In this document: positions 1 to 7,385 of the stretch, in pieces
Layout: each line of letters opens with the position of its first letter
How positions within the stretch are numbered: the stretch's first letter is position 1
NCBI GenBank assembly: GCA_963667595.2
Contig: CAXXWD010000004.1
Span: 1-64,000, forward strand
Origin: JAHJQZ01 sp963667595
GTDB taxonomy: Bacteria; Pseudomonadota; Alphaproteobacteria; Rhizobiales; Devosiaceae
Reading direction: 5' to 3'
Length of the DNA: 64,000 bases
Position numbers and translations under genes: made by a program
The notes under the pieces: model-generated
Seen by the model: the letters and a program-made list of their open reading frames with translations, nothing else
Told to the model about the DNA's origin: nothing
The model's database searches: none

Positions 1-1157
1 GCCCCAGACCCAGTCGACCGACGGCCAGTAGTCGGAGGCACCCGGCAGCTTTTCGTAAAGGCCGCTGCCATCGTTGCGCGCAGCATAGCTGACGCCCTCG
101 ATGCCTTCGGCGAACAGACGGAACACTTCGACATCGGAATGCAGCAAGCCGATCAGCTTCAGCGCTTTCCACGGGATGTTCACTGTCGGCCGAAACGGCC
201 ATCATCGAGGCATTCATCGCACCGGTGGTCAGCACCAGAGGCGCCAACCGCTTGGCCAGGAACGGCACGCCGAACTGGCTGTAGACTTCCGGACGGTCCT
301 GGTTGGAATCGATGTCGAAGACGATGGTCTGAGCCTTGAGGCCAGCATAGAGCGCGTCGCGATTCATCGGGTTGGGATTGGTCTAGGCCGTTTTCATGCC
401 ACTGCCGGCGCAATTTGACGAGATCGCGATATTCGGGCGTTTCGTACATGTTGACGACGCTGAGGCTCGTGTCATCCATCTTGACCACGCCATAGCCGAC
501 ATTGCCGGAGATGACCGGGTCGTAGCCGAGAAGTTCGGGAAGGACGTGGAGACGTCCGGCGGCAGGATAGATGCCCGGTTCCTCGCCAGCGACGATGCGC
601 TCGAAGATCGGCGTGAGATCGGCCCAGCTATTGATGTCGTCGGGGCCGAAATCATACTTGTCGGCGAACGATTTGTTGAAAACCGGTCCGAAGGTCTTGG
701 GGAACATCTGCTCGATCGGAATACCGTAGAGCTTGCCGCCGACGGTTCCCACCGCCAGCAGTTCCGCCGACACAGCGTCCAGAAGCTCTGGCGCTTCGGG
801 CAGATAGTCGTTGAGCGCCATGAGGTTGCCCTGGGTGATGTTGTTGTAGAAATTGTTGGTCCAGGGCGCCGTCATCGCGATGTCATAGGGCTCGCGCGAC
901 GAATTGATCAGCGTCATGCGCTGGTTGTAGTCGGACATGGCGATGGGCGAGAGCTCGACATGCGCCCCGATACGCTCCTCGAGAATCGGGTTGAGCTTTT
1001 CTTCGACGGCCTTGACGCCCGCATTTGTGTAGGTCGCGGTCCCCCCGAACGGCACGATGAAACGCAACGTCGGAACCTCCGCAGCCAGGGCCGTGCTGCC
1101 AAGCAGCGCGGTGGCGGCCACGGTGAGCGCGCCAAGTGTCTTTTTCAATCCCGTCAT
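1..1157 (-). pseudogene. ABC sugar solute-binding protein (LplA/LipO-like), frameshifted and cut by window edge
   Basis: Periplasmic substrate-binding protein of the importer encoded just upstream. The start at 1157 has a good ribosome site (GAGAGGA) and opens with a Sec signal peptide (MTGLKKTLGALTVAATALLG, cleavage near ALAAE). The reading frame is clean to about residue 258 (HENGL), then shifts near position 380. The next frame gives NPNPMNRDALYAGLKAQTIV and continues to about 178, where a second shift in a CCC run restores WKALKLIGLLHSDVEVF up to the window edge. Both shifted parts read as normal binding-protein sequence, so the gene is one protein with two indels rather than two genes. 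It is last in the operon, 57 bases after the LplC-type permease. The indels may be sequencing errors or real decay. The substrate is unknown; LplA-type proteins usually bind oligosaccharides. Confidence 0.8.
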
Positions 1158-1214
1158 GGTCTAGTCCTCTCTTGTGCACTTTGGTTTCGTTGGCTAGGCA
1201 GCCTCGGATGCGGA

Positions 1215-2114
1215 TTATTTGAACGCCCCCAGCGTTGCGCCGCGTACGAGGTATTTCTGGAAAACGAGGAACAGCAGGGCGGCGGGCCCGGTGGCCAGCA
1301 CGGCCATGGCCATGCGGCTGCTTTGAGCGGGAACGTCCATTCCCCTTGAAGCGAGCATGGGGCTGTCCTGCAAAAGCTGGATGTTCTGCTGGATGCGATA
1401 GAGCAGGTATTGCAGCGTCACCTTGTCTGTATCGCGGATGAAGTAGAGAACGTTGACCCATTCGTTCCAGTAGGTCAGTGCCGTCATGAGCCCGATCGTG
1501 GCCAGGGCCGGCCCCGCCATGGGCATGGCGACCTGCAAGAAGATGCGGAACTCGCCGGCGCCATCCATGCGGGCCGCCTCGAACACCTCCTCGGGCAGCG
1601 CCGCGAAATAGGTCCTCAGAATGAGAACGAAGAAGACATTGACGAGGTTGGGAAGGATCAGGGCCAGATAGTTGTCCACCAGCCCCAGATACTGGGTCAT
1701 GAGGATGTAGAACGGCACGAACCCGCCGCTGAACAAAAGCGTGAAGAACACCGCGAAGGACAGGATGCGCCGAAAGCGGAAATCCGGTCGCGACAGCGCA
1801 TAGGCCAGCATCGACATGATGAACAGGCCGAGAGTCGTGCCGACCACGGTGATGCCGATGGTCACGATATAGGCGCGGTAGATCTGGCCGCCGGTATCGA
1901 GCACGTATTCGTAGGCCAGCGTCGTCAGGCCCTGCGGCAACATGGAAAAACCGTTCCGGGTCAGCATCGTGTCCGACGAGAACGACGCCGAGATGATCAA
2001 AACGAGCGGCAGCAGCGTTATCAGGGCGAAGATCGCCAGGGCGACATGCGGCATCGCGTTGGCGATGAAGCGTTCGAGCTGGAACGGGCGCTTGCGAACA
2101 GAAGCTGTGGACAT
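1215..2114 (-). CDS. Carbohydrate ABC transporter permease, LplC/YtcP (MalG-like) type
   Basis: Inner-membrane permease of a CUT1-class sugar importer, 299 aa. Six hydrophobic segments are visible, with the EAA loop at FEAARMDGAGEFRIFLQVAMP about two thirds along, the ATPase-docking motif of MalG-like subunits. The phrase SGGFVPFYILMTQYLGLVDN and the ending GATLGAFK are typical of the YtcP/LplC branch, which pairs with LplB-like partners. The ATG at 2114 overlaps the TGA of the preceding permease by one base (TGATG), implying translational coupling. A TTG three bases upstream is less likely as the start. No ATPase gene lies in this operon, so the importer probably borrows one; the MsmK-type ATPase at 46.7 kb is the only candidate in the window. 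Confidence 0.9.
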   Translation of the reverse strand: MSTASVRKRPFQLERFIANAMPHVALAIFALITLLPLVLIISASFSSDTMLTRNGFSMLPQGLTTLAYEYVLDTGGQIYRAYIVTIGITVVGTTLGLFIMSMLAYALSRPDFRFRRILSFAVFFTLLFSGGFVPFYILMTQYLGLVDNYLALILPNLVNVFFVLILRTYFAALPEEVFEAARMDGAGEFRIFLQVAMPMAGPALATIGLMTALTYWNEWVNVLYFIRDTDKVTLQYLLYRIQQNIQLLQDSPMLASRGMDVPAQSSRMAMAVLATGPAALLFLVFQKYLVRGATLGAFK

Positions 2115-3037
2115 CAAAAGAGCGCCTTTTCTGGATCGATGCGCCGGACAAGCCAGTTGGCCAGGATCACGAGGATGAAACCGATCACGGCCTTGTAGAG
2201 GTCGGCTGCGGCACTCATCGTGACGTTCCCGGACTGCACCAGGGCGCGATAGATGAAGGTTTCAAGCACGTCGGTCGTGTCGTAGAGCAGCGCCTGGTTG
2301 AGCGGCACCTGGTAGAACAGACCGAAATCGGCGTTGAAGATGTTCGCCAGCGACAAAAGAAACTGGATGATCACCAGCGGCAGAATGAGCGGCAGCGTGA
2401 TGGTGAAGAACTGCTGCGTACGGCTGGCGCCGTCGACGCGGGCGGCCTCATAGAGCTGCGGATTGATCGCCAACATGCCGGCCAGATAGATGAGCGTGCC
2501 CCAGCCCGTCGTTTTCCAGATCACCACCAAAACGAGGATCAGCGGCCACCAGCCCGGCTCCTGGTAAAAGGAAATCGGATGACTCAGAAAACTGTTGATC
2601 ACGCCATTGCTGGAAAGAAAGGCGAAGATGAAATAGGAAACGATCACCCAGGAAATGAAGTACGGGAACAAAAAGACCGTCTGGTAGTAGCGGGTCATCC
2701 GGCTTTTGAAGACTTCGAACAGAAGCGCCGAGATGAAAACCGTGAAGACGGTCGTTCCGACAATGAACAGCCCGTTGAGGAAAAGGGTGTTCTTGGTCGC
2801 GTTGAAGGCGCTGGCCGTGGTGAACAGAAACTGGAAGTTCTTCAGCCCGACGAAGGGGCTCCCGAAGATGCCGAGACGCGGGCGGAAATTGGTGAAGGCG
2901 ATCCAGTAGCCGACGAGCGTGGCGTATTTGAACACGAAGAGCCAGAGGAGCGCGGGTGCACTCATCAAGAGTAGCGCGATCATCCGGCGGCGGCTTGCCG
3001 AAGCCCTGCGGCTCCGTTTCCTGACTGTGGCGGTCAT
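2114..3037 (-). CDS. Carbohydrate ABC transporter permease, LplB (MalF-like) type
   Basis: Partner permease of the LplC-type subunit, 307 aa. It begins with a basic cytoplasmic tail and then MIALLLMSAPALLWLFVFK. The stretch GYWIAFTNFRPRLGIFGSPF, followed by VGLKNFQFLF, is diagnostic of LplB/YteP proteins. The EAA loop is YEAARVDGASRTQQFFTIT. The start at 3037 was chosen because ATG overlaps the lacI stop in an ATGA junction; the longer open frame upstream lies inside lacI. Gene order lacI-lplB-lplC-binding protein with overlapping ends indicates one transcript. In Bacillus this family imports rhamnogalacturonan or related oligosaccharides, but the ligand here cannot be read from the permease. 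Confidence 0.9.
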   Translation of the reverse strand: MTATVRKRSRRASASRRRMIALLLMSAPALLWLFVFKYATLVGYWIAFTNFRPRLGIFGSPFVGLKNFQFLFTTASAFNATKNTLFLNGLFIVGTTVFTVFISALLFEVFKSRMTRYYQTVFLFPYFISWVIVSYFIFAFLSSNGVINSFLSHPISFYQEPGWWPLILVLVVIWKTTGWGTLIYLAGMLAINPQLYEAARVDGASRTQQFFTITLPLILPLVIIQFLLSLANIFNADFGLFYQVPLNQALLYDTTDVLETFIYRALVQSGNVTMSAAADLYKAVIGFILVILANWLVRRIDPEKALF

Positions 3038-4068
3038 TGGGCTTGTCCCTGGAGGGTATTGACGCTGTCGCGCCAGATGATCTGTGGCGGCAAAAGCACC
3101 TGCTGCGCGGCGGTTCCTCCCTTGATCCGGTCGATAAGGATGCGTGCGGCCTGCTGGCCGAGTTCGCGCCCGGGCAGATCGATGGTGGTGATGCGCGGCA
3201 TCACCAGATCGGCGGAGGAATCGGGCAGGATCGATGCCAGCGACACGTGCGCCGGCACCTCGATGCCATCCGATCTGAGGGCATTGAGAACCTGTGGCAT
3301 GGCCACGTGGCCGCCGATGAAAAAGCATGTCGTGTCGGGATGGCGTTCGAGCCCTTCGCGGATCGCCGCGACGATGCCCGCAACGCTGAAATCGGCGTTG
3401 ACGACGACCGGCGTCAGACCGTGGTCGGCCATGCCCTTCTCGTAGCCCTCATGCAAAAGGCCGGCGCTGAAACGCCGCACCGGCTGGTTGAGCGCGTTGC
3501 CGACCAGAGCCACGTGCCGATGCCCGTTGGCAAAAAGCCGATCGATCATCTGGCGGGCGCCTTCGATCAGATCGACATCGACAAAGGAAACGCCTTCGGT
3601 GTCTTCGGTTCGCCCGAGCAGAACGAACGGCCTGTCGTTCTGGCGCAGGGTGTCCACCCTCCAGTCTTTCGTCTGGACCTGCAACAGGATCAGTCCGTCG
3701 AACTGCCCCGTCGGCAAAAGCGAGGTGAGTTTTTTCTGGCTCGTACCGCGCGGCAGGAGATTGACCGAGAAATCCTCCGTTTCGGCACCGTCCACGATAC
3801 CCGTCAGGTATTCGTAGGTGATGGAGCCAAGCTCCGAGGATGTCGCGTGCGGCAAAACCGCAATGACATTGCTGCGTCCCGAAGCAAGCCGTCGCGCACT
3901 GATGTGCGGCGCATAGCCCAGCTCGTCCATCACGGCACGCACCTTGGCGATGGTTTTTGCGGAAACATCGGGCTTGTTGTTGAGGATGCGGGACACCGTT
4001 GTCACCGAAACGCCGGCGCGTTTGGCGATGTCCATGATCGTCACACTCGTCAAATTCGGGTCGTCCAT
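3034..4068 (-). CDS. LacI-family transcriptional regulator
   Basis: DNA-binding sugar-responsive regulator, 344 aa. The N-terminal helix-turn-helix is TIMDIAKRAGVSVTTVSRIL, followed by the hinge (RLASGRSNVIAV) and a periplasmic-binding-protein-like effector domain (PFVLLGRTEDTEGVSFVDVD, GHRHVALVGN). The ATG at 4068 follows AGAGG at a good distance. It is first in the leftward operon and ends in an ATGA overlap with the permease. A perfect 24-bp palindrome lies 33 bases upstream of its start and also upstream of the divergent genes, so it probably controls itself, the importer and the rightward deaminase/esterase genes. The ligand is unknown. Confidence 0.92.
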   Translation of the reverse strand: MDDPNLTSVTIMDIAKRAGVSVTTVSRILNNKPDVSAKTIAKVRAVMDELGYAPHISARRLASGRSNVIAVLPHATSSELGSITYEYLTGIVDGAETEDFSVNLLPRGTSQKKLTSLLPTGQFDGLILLQVQTKDWRVDTLRQNDRPFVLLGRTEDTEGVSFVDVDLIEGARQMIDRLFANGHRHVALVGNALNQPVRRFSAGLLHEGYEKGMADHGLTPVVVNADFSVAGIVAAIREGLERHPDTTCFFIGGHVAMPQVLNALRSDGIEVPAHVSLASILPDSSADLVMPRITTIDLPGRELGQQAARILIDRIKGGTAAQQVLLPPQIIWRDSVNTLQGQAQ

Positions 4069-4100
4069 ATCCTTGCCTCTCTGGCCCGCGGAAAAGTTCC

Positions 4101-4124
4101 GGAAGCGCTACCGGTAGCGCTTCC
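4101..4124. promoter_or_regulatory. Perfect 24-bp palindrome, probable LacI-family operator
   Basis: The two halves are GGAAGCGCTACC and GGTAGCGCTTCC, together a perfect inverted repeat. Each half is itself nearly symmetrical around AGCGCT, the CG-centred core usual for LacI-family sites, so it may be two abutting operators. It lies between lacI (start 4068) and the rightward unit beginning at 4180. Confidence 0.7.
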
Positions 4125-4179
4125 ATTAGCGGTTCCGATTTGTTATGTCAACGACGCGACGTCACTAAGGGAGGAAACG

Positions 4180-4495
4180 ATGCGTTCTTCGATCCAAGCG
4201 TTGCGGATAGAAAAAACCCCGGAAATCAGCGCTTTTCGCGCACAAATCCCCAATCCGGCAGCCTCTCGGAAAACCCTTCTGGCCCATCCGGAGCTTGAAA
4301 CCTTCCTGGTCCGTCGCGCCGAGTCGGCATTGGCGAGCCCCTGGCCTGACGATCTCCGACAGCACATTCGAATTGCGTTTTCTCTGCGCGGCCGACATCC
4401 GGGAAACCGGCAATGGCGAAATCGCCCTTGTCGAACGCCTGCGCTACCGACAACCGGTCCGGGAACTGCACACAACCATCAGCTTTACGGCCTGA
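4180..4495 (+). pseudogene. Unrecognised small gene, apparently frameshifted
   Basis: An ATG at 4180 follows an unusually good ribosome site (AAGGGAGGAAACG). The frame reads MRSSIQALRIEKTPEISAFR onward to ESALASPW at about residue 56. Reading then continues sensibly only in another frame, LTISDSTFELRFLCAADI to VRELHTTISFTA and a stop at 4493-4495. Removing one C from the CC near 4351 joins the two parts into a protein of about 105 aa. I do not recognise the family. It is the first gene downstream of the 24-bp palindrome and precedes the deaminase. A fortuitous reading is possible, but the ribosome site and the clean join argue for a real gene with an indel. Confidence 0.45.
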
Positions 4496-4576
4496 CGCCG
4501 GGCACAACCGATGCGACGGCCGGTCAACGCGGCTTTCGCACGTCTTCAAAATTCCCTTCAACTTCAACGATCAACG

Positions 4577-5896
4577 ATGAACCAGATCCTCTCCACTTCC
4601 GCCCTTTCCCTCGACATCAACGCCAAGGCGCTTAAAAAGCTGTCGCGCCTTTCGCTCGCACCGGGAACCAAGGGGCTTTTGCCACGCCAATGTCCCATCG
4701 CCCTCGGCGAGATCGGCACGAAAGGCTGGAACGTTCTTGCCGGCGATGTCGGTTTACCCGCCGCTCTTTTGCGGATGTCGGCGATCGAAAACAACAGCCG
4801 CACCATGCAGCGCTACATGGCCGAAAAGGGCATGTCGCTGGCGCCCCACGGCAAGACCAGCATGGCGCCGCAGCTCTTTTCACGTCAGATGGCGGACGGC
4901 GCCTGGGGCCTGACAATCTCCAACGTGCAACACCTCGCCATCGCCCTCGCCTACGGCTTTCGTCGCCTGATCATCGCCAACCAGATCGTCGGCGCCGGCG
5001 AGATCGCCGAGCTGGCGCGCCTTTTGGCCGAAACCCCAAACGCCGAAACCTATATCTTCGTCGATTCCGTCGAAAGCGTTGACCGTCTGGTCACGTACGG
5101 CGGCGCCAATGCCGGCGCCCTGCCCGCCTGCCTGATCGAGATCGGTTATGACGGCGGCAGGGCCGGTTGCCGTACGATCGAAAAAGCTCTGGACGTTGCC
5201 GAAGCGGTGCGCAGGAACAATCTCAGGCTCAGGGGCATCGCCGGCTTCGAAGGGCTCCTGTCCGATGTCGATCTGGTGGATGCCTTTCTCGACCGGATCT
5301 GCACCGTCGCCAGCCGATGCGAAGACAAAAACCTGTTCGACCCCGACGCCGAGATCATCCTCTCGGCAGGCGGTTCGGCCTACTACGATCGCTTGAAGGT
5401 CCGTCTCGCGACGAACGACCCCGTGGCCCGGCGGACGCGCATCGTCGCAAGAAGCGGCTGTTATCTGACCCACGATTCGGGCACCTATGCCAAAGCCTTC
5501 ACGGCGGTTTGCCAAAGGGATTCCGCCCTTCATGCCGGCGGTTTCGTCCCGGCCCTGCTATTGGCGGGCGAAGTGCTCTCGCGCCCCGAACCGAAAAAAG
5601 CCATTGTCGGTCTGGGACGACGCGATTGCGGAACGGATGCCGACCTGCCGATCCCGCTGATGCAGTTCCGGCCCGGCCGGGACCACGAACCGCGTCCCAT
5701 CGGTCCTGGCTATCGCTTTTCCGGCATCAACGACCAGCACGGCCATATCGAAGTGCCTGAAAATAGCCCGCTCGCCGTGGGCGATCTCGTCATTTTCGGC
5801 ATTTCCCACCCCTGCACCACCTTCGACAAATGGCAGGTTCTCCTGGCCATCGACGAGGACTGGACCGTCATCGACGCCATCAAGACGTTTTTCTGA
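4577..5896 (+). CDS. PLP-dependent amino-acid deaminase / D-threonine aldolase-like protein (DSD1 family)
   Basis: Cytoplasmic fold-type III PLP enzyme, 439 aa. The PLP lysine lies in MSLAPHGKTSMAPQLFSRQM, the hallmark of the alanine-racemase N-domain branch holding D-serine dehydratase, D-threonine aldolase and amino-acid deaminase. The C-terminal metal-binding His/Cys pair is in ISHPCTTFDKWQ. Other family stretches are IIANQIVGAGEI and the barrel segment IEIGYDGGRAGC. The start at 4577 (MNQILSTSAL) is preferred; an in-frame ATG at 4511 has no better ribosome site. It lies 94 bases before the CE15-like gene, probably in one transcript. Reaction and substrate within the family cannot be settled; its presence in a sugar locus is unexplained. 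Confidence 0.85.
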   Translation: MNQILSTSALSLDINAKALKKLSRLSLAPGTKGLLPRQCPIALGEIGTKGWNVLAGDVGLPAALLRMSAIENNSRTMQRYMAEKGMSLAPHGKTSMAPQLFSRQMADGAWGLTISNVQHLAIALAYGFRRLIIANQIVGAGEIAELARLLAETPNAETYIFVDSVESVDRLVTYGGANAGALPACLIEIGYDGGRAGCRTIEKALDVAEAVRRNNLRLRGIAGFEGLLSDVDLVDAFLDRICTVASRCEDKNLFDPDAEIILSAGGSAYYDRLKVRLATNDPVARRTRIVARSGCYLTHDSGTYAKAFTAVCQRDSALHAGGFVPALLLAGEVLSRPEPKKAIVGLGRRDCGTDADLPIPLMQFRPGRDHEPRPIGPGYRFSGINDQHGHIEVPENSPLAVGDLVIFGISHPCTTFDKWQVLLAIDEDWTVIDAIKTFF

Positions 5897-5990
5897 AACA
5901 ACGGGCGAGAACCGGCATCGGTTTTTTTGAAGCGAAGCTCTGGACGAGACGCCAGAGGGCGATAAAAACGCAATGAAGCGAGGATCCAAC

Positions 5991-7172
5991 ATGAACGACA
6001 CCACGACACTTACCGGTGAAGTCAACTACGATGACACGCTTGTATCGGAGGACGTTCCCGCGCTTTTCGGGACAGCCGCGCCCGATGCCGCCACGGTCGC
6101 CGGGGCCCGACGAAACTGGCTGGCGCGTTTCGATGCCGAGATCTATGGCACGATGCCGCCACCGCCCGACGCGGTGACGATCGAACGCATCCCAATCGCT
6201 AACGAGAATGCCGAACGCATCGCGATCACCCTTGACGTCGCCGGCCGGCATTTCTCGGTCGACGCCGCCCTGTGGCTGCCCAAAACCGCCGGTCAGACGC
6301 CGGTCCCCATTGTGTTGGGTCTCGACTTTCTGGGGCCGGTCGGCATTTTCGTGACCGACGCCTACCCCATCGATCCCCATGCCAGAATTCCGAGTTCCTC
6401 GGGAAGACGCCTTTCCGACAGCCTGCGCGGCACGACGGCGCATCGCTGGCCGGTCAAGCTGATAACCGAGGCCGGCTTTGCCGTTTTGACGAGCTGCTAC
6501 GGCTCCTGGGTGCCTGATTCCGAAGACGTGTGGCGCGATCACGGGGTCTGGCCGCTCACCCAACCGGCCGCCGAAACGACGACGCCCGGCGCGCTCTCCC
6601 TGTGGGCCTGGTCGATCAGTCGGCTGATCGATGTCGCCGCGCTCCTGCCCGAAATCGATACAACGCGGATCGCCGTCGCGGGCCACTCGCGTCTCGGCAA
6701 GGCCGCCCTGCTCGCCGCCGCCCATGACACGCGTATCGGCGCCGCGCTCGTCAACGATTCCGGATGCATGGGGGCCAGCCTCACCAGCCGCGTCTATGGG
6801 GAAACCAAACCGGAAATGCGCATGCGCTTTCCGCACTGGCTCCCCGAAGATCCGCGCCCCGCTGCACCGGATGCCCTGCCCCTCGACCAGCATCATCTTC
6901 TGGCCTCGGTGGCGCCGCGCGGTCTTTACGTCGCCTCGGCTTCCGAGGACCTGTGGGCCGATCCCAAGGGCGAATATCTCGCCTTTGTCGCTGCCGCGCC
7001 GATGTGGCCGGAAGCGTCCCCGCCACCGCTCAACGCCATATGGCACGAGAACGCCCAGTATACGGGCGGCGGCATCGGCTGGCATCTGCGGCCCGGCCCC
7101 CACGACATCCGGCCCTATGACTGGCGCCGTTTCCTTGTCTTTGCGGCCGATCGCCTGACCAATCGCGCTTAA
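5991..7172 (+). CDS. Glucuronoyl esterase-like alpha/beta hydrolase (CE15 type)
   Basis: Carbohydrate esterase-like protein, 393 aa. The nucleophile serine is in AVAGHSRLGKAALLAAAHD, the elbow typical of bacterial CE15 enzymes. A second family block follows (NDSGCMGASLTSRVYGE, then FPHWLPED) and the likely catalytic histidine is in WHLRPGPHDIRPYDW. CE15 enzymes cleave methyl or aryl esters of glucuronic acid side chains. No signal peptide is visible, so it would act on imported oligosaccharides, unlike most characterised members, which are secreted. The start at 5991 has GCGAGGA at a good distance; an ATG at 5973 lies upstream in frame. It converges on the GH31 operon. Confidence 0.8.
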   Translation: MNDTTTLTGEVNYDDTLVSEDVPALFGTAAPDAATVAGARRNWLARFDAEIYGTMPPPPDAVTIERIPIANENAERIAITLDVAGRHFSVDAALWLPKTAGQTPVPIVLGLDFLGPVGIFVTDAYPIDPHARIPSSSGRRLSDSLRGTTAHRWPVKLITEAGFAVLTSCYGSWVPDSEDVWRDHGVWPLTQPAAETTTPGALSLWAWSISRLIDVAALLPEIDTTRIAVAGHSRLGKAALLAAAHDTRIGAALVNDSGCMGASLTSRVYGETKPEMRMRFPHWLPEDPRPAAPDALPLDQHHLLASVAPRGLYVASASEDLWADPKGEYLAFVAAAPMWPEASPPPLNAIWHENAQYTGGGIGWHLRPGPHDIRPYDWRRFLVFAADRLTNRA

Positions 7173-7221
7173 GGCAAGCCGTGTTCTGGCGGCATCGTGT
7201 GATCTGCCCTGACTTCCTATT

Positions 7222-7272
7222 CTGTCGCGTTTTCAAGGGAAAGTGGCATCCACTTTTCCTTGAAAGCACTCT
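7222..7272 (-). repeat. Dispersed palindromic intergenic element, copy 1 (hairpin)
   Basis: Arms TTTCAAGGGAAAGTGG (7231-7246) and CCACTTTTCCTTGAAA (7250-7265) form a long hairpin between the convergent CE15 and GH31 genes. On the minus strand it reads AGAGTGCTTTCAAGGAAAAG and TGG, matching the elements at 20811, 25176 and 30537, and it ends in the shared AACGCGACA block. It could also act as a two-way terminator. Confidence 0.65.
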
Positions 7273-7385
7273 GGAGCAGGTCAAGTTTGGCGAGCACCGC
7301 GCCTGCCCGTCTTTCTTGTGCACCAACGCATCCATCCGCCGGGCGGTGGGAGGCTTACCCGGCGAATGAATGCATCGGTTGCGTC

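Noticed and set aside
396..1349. Long rightward open frame opposite the binding-protein gene
   Set aside because: It is the antisense shadow of the solute-binding protein and permease; composition and lack of a ribosome site do not support a gene.
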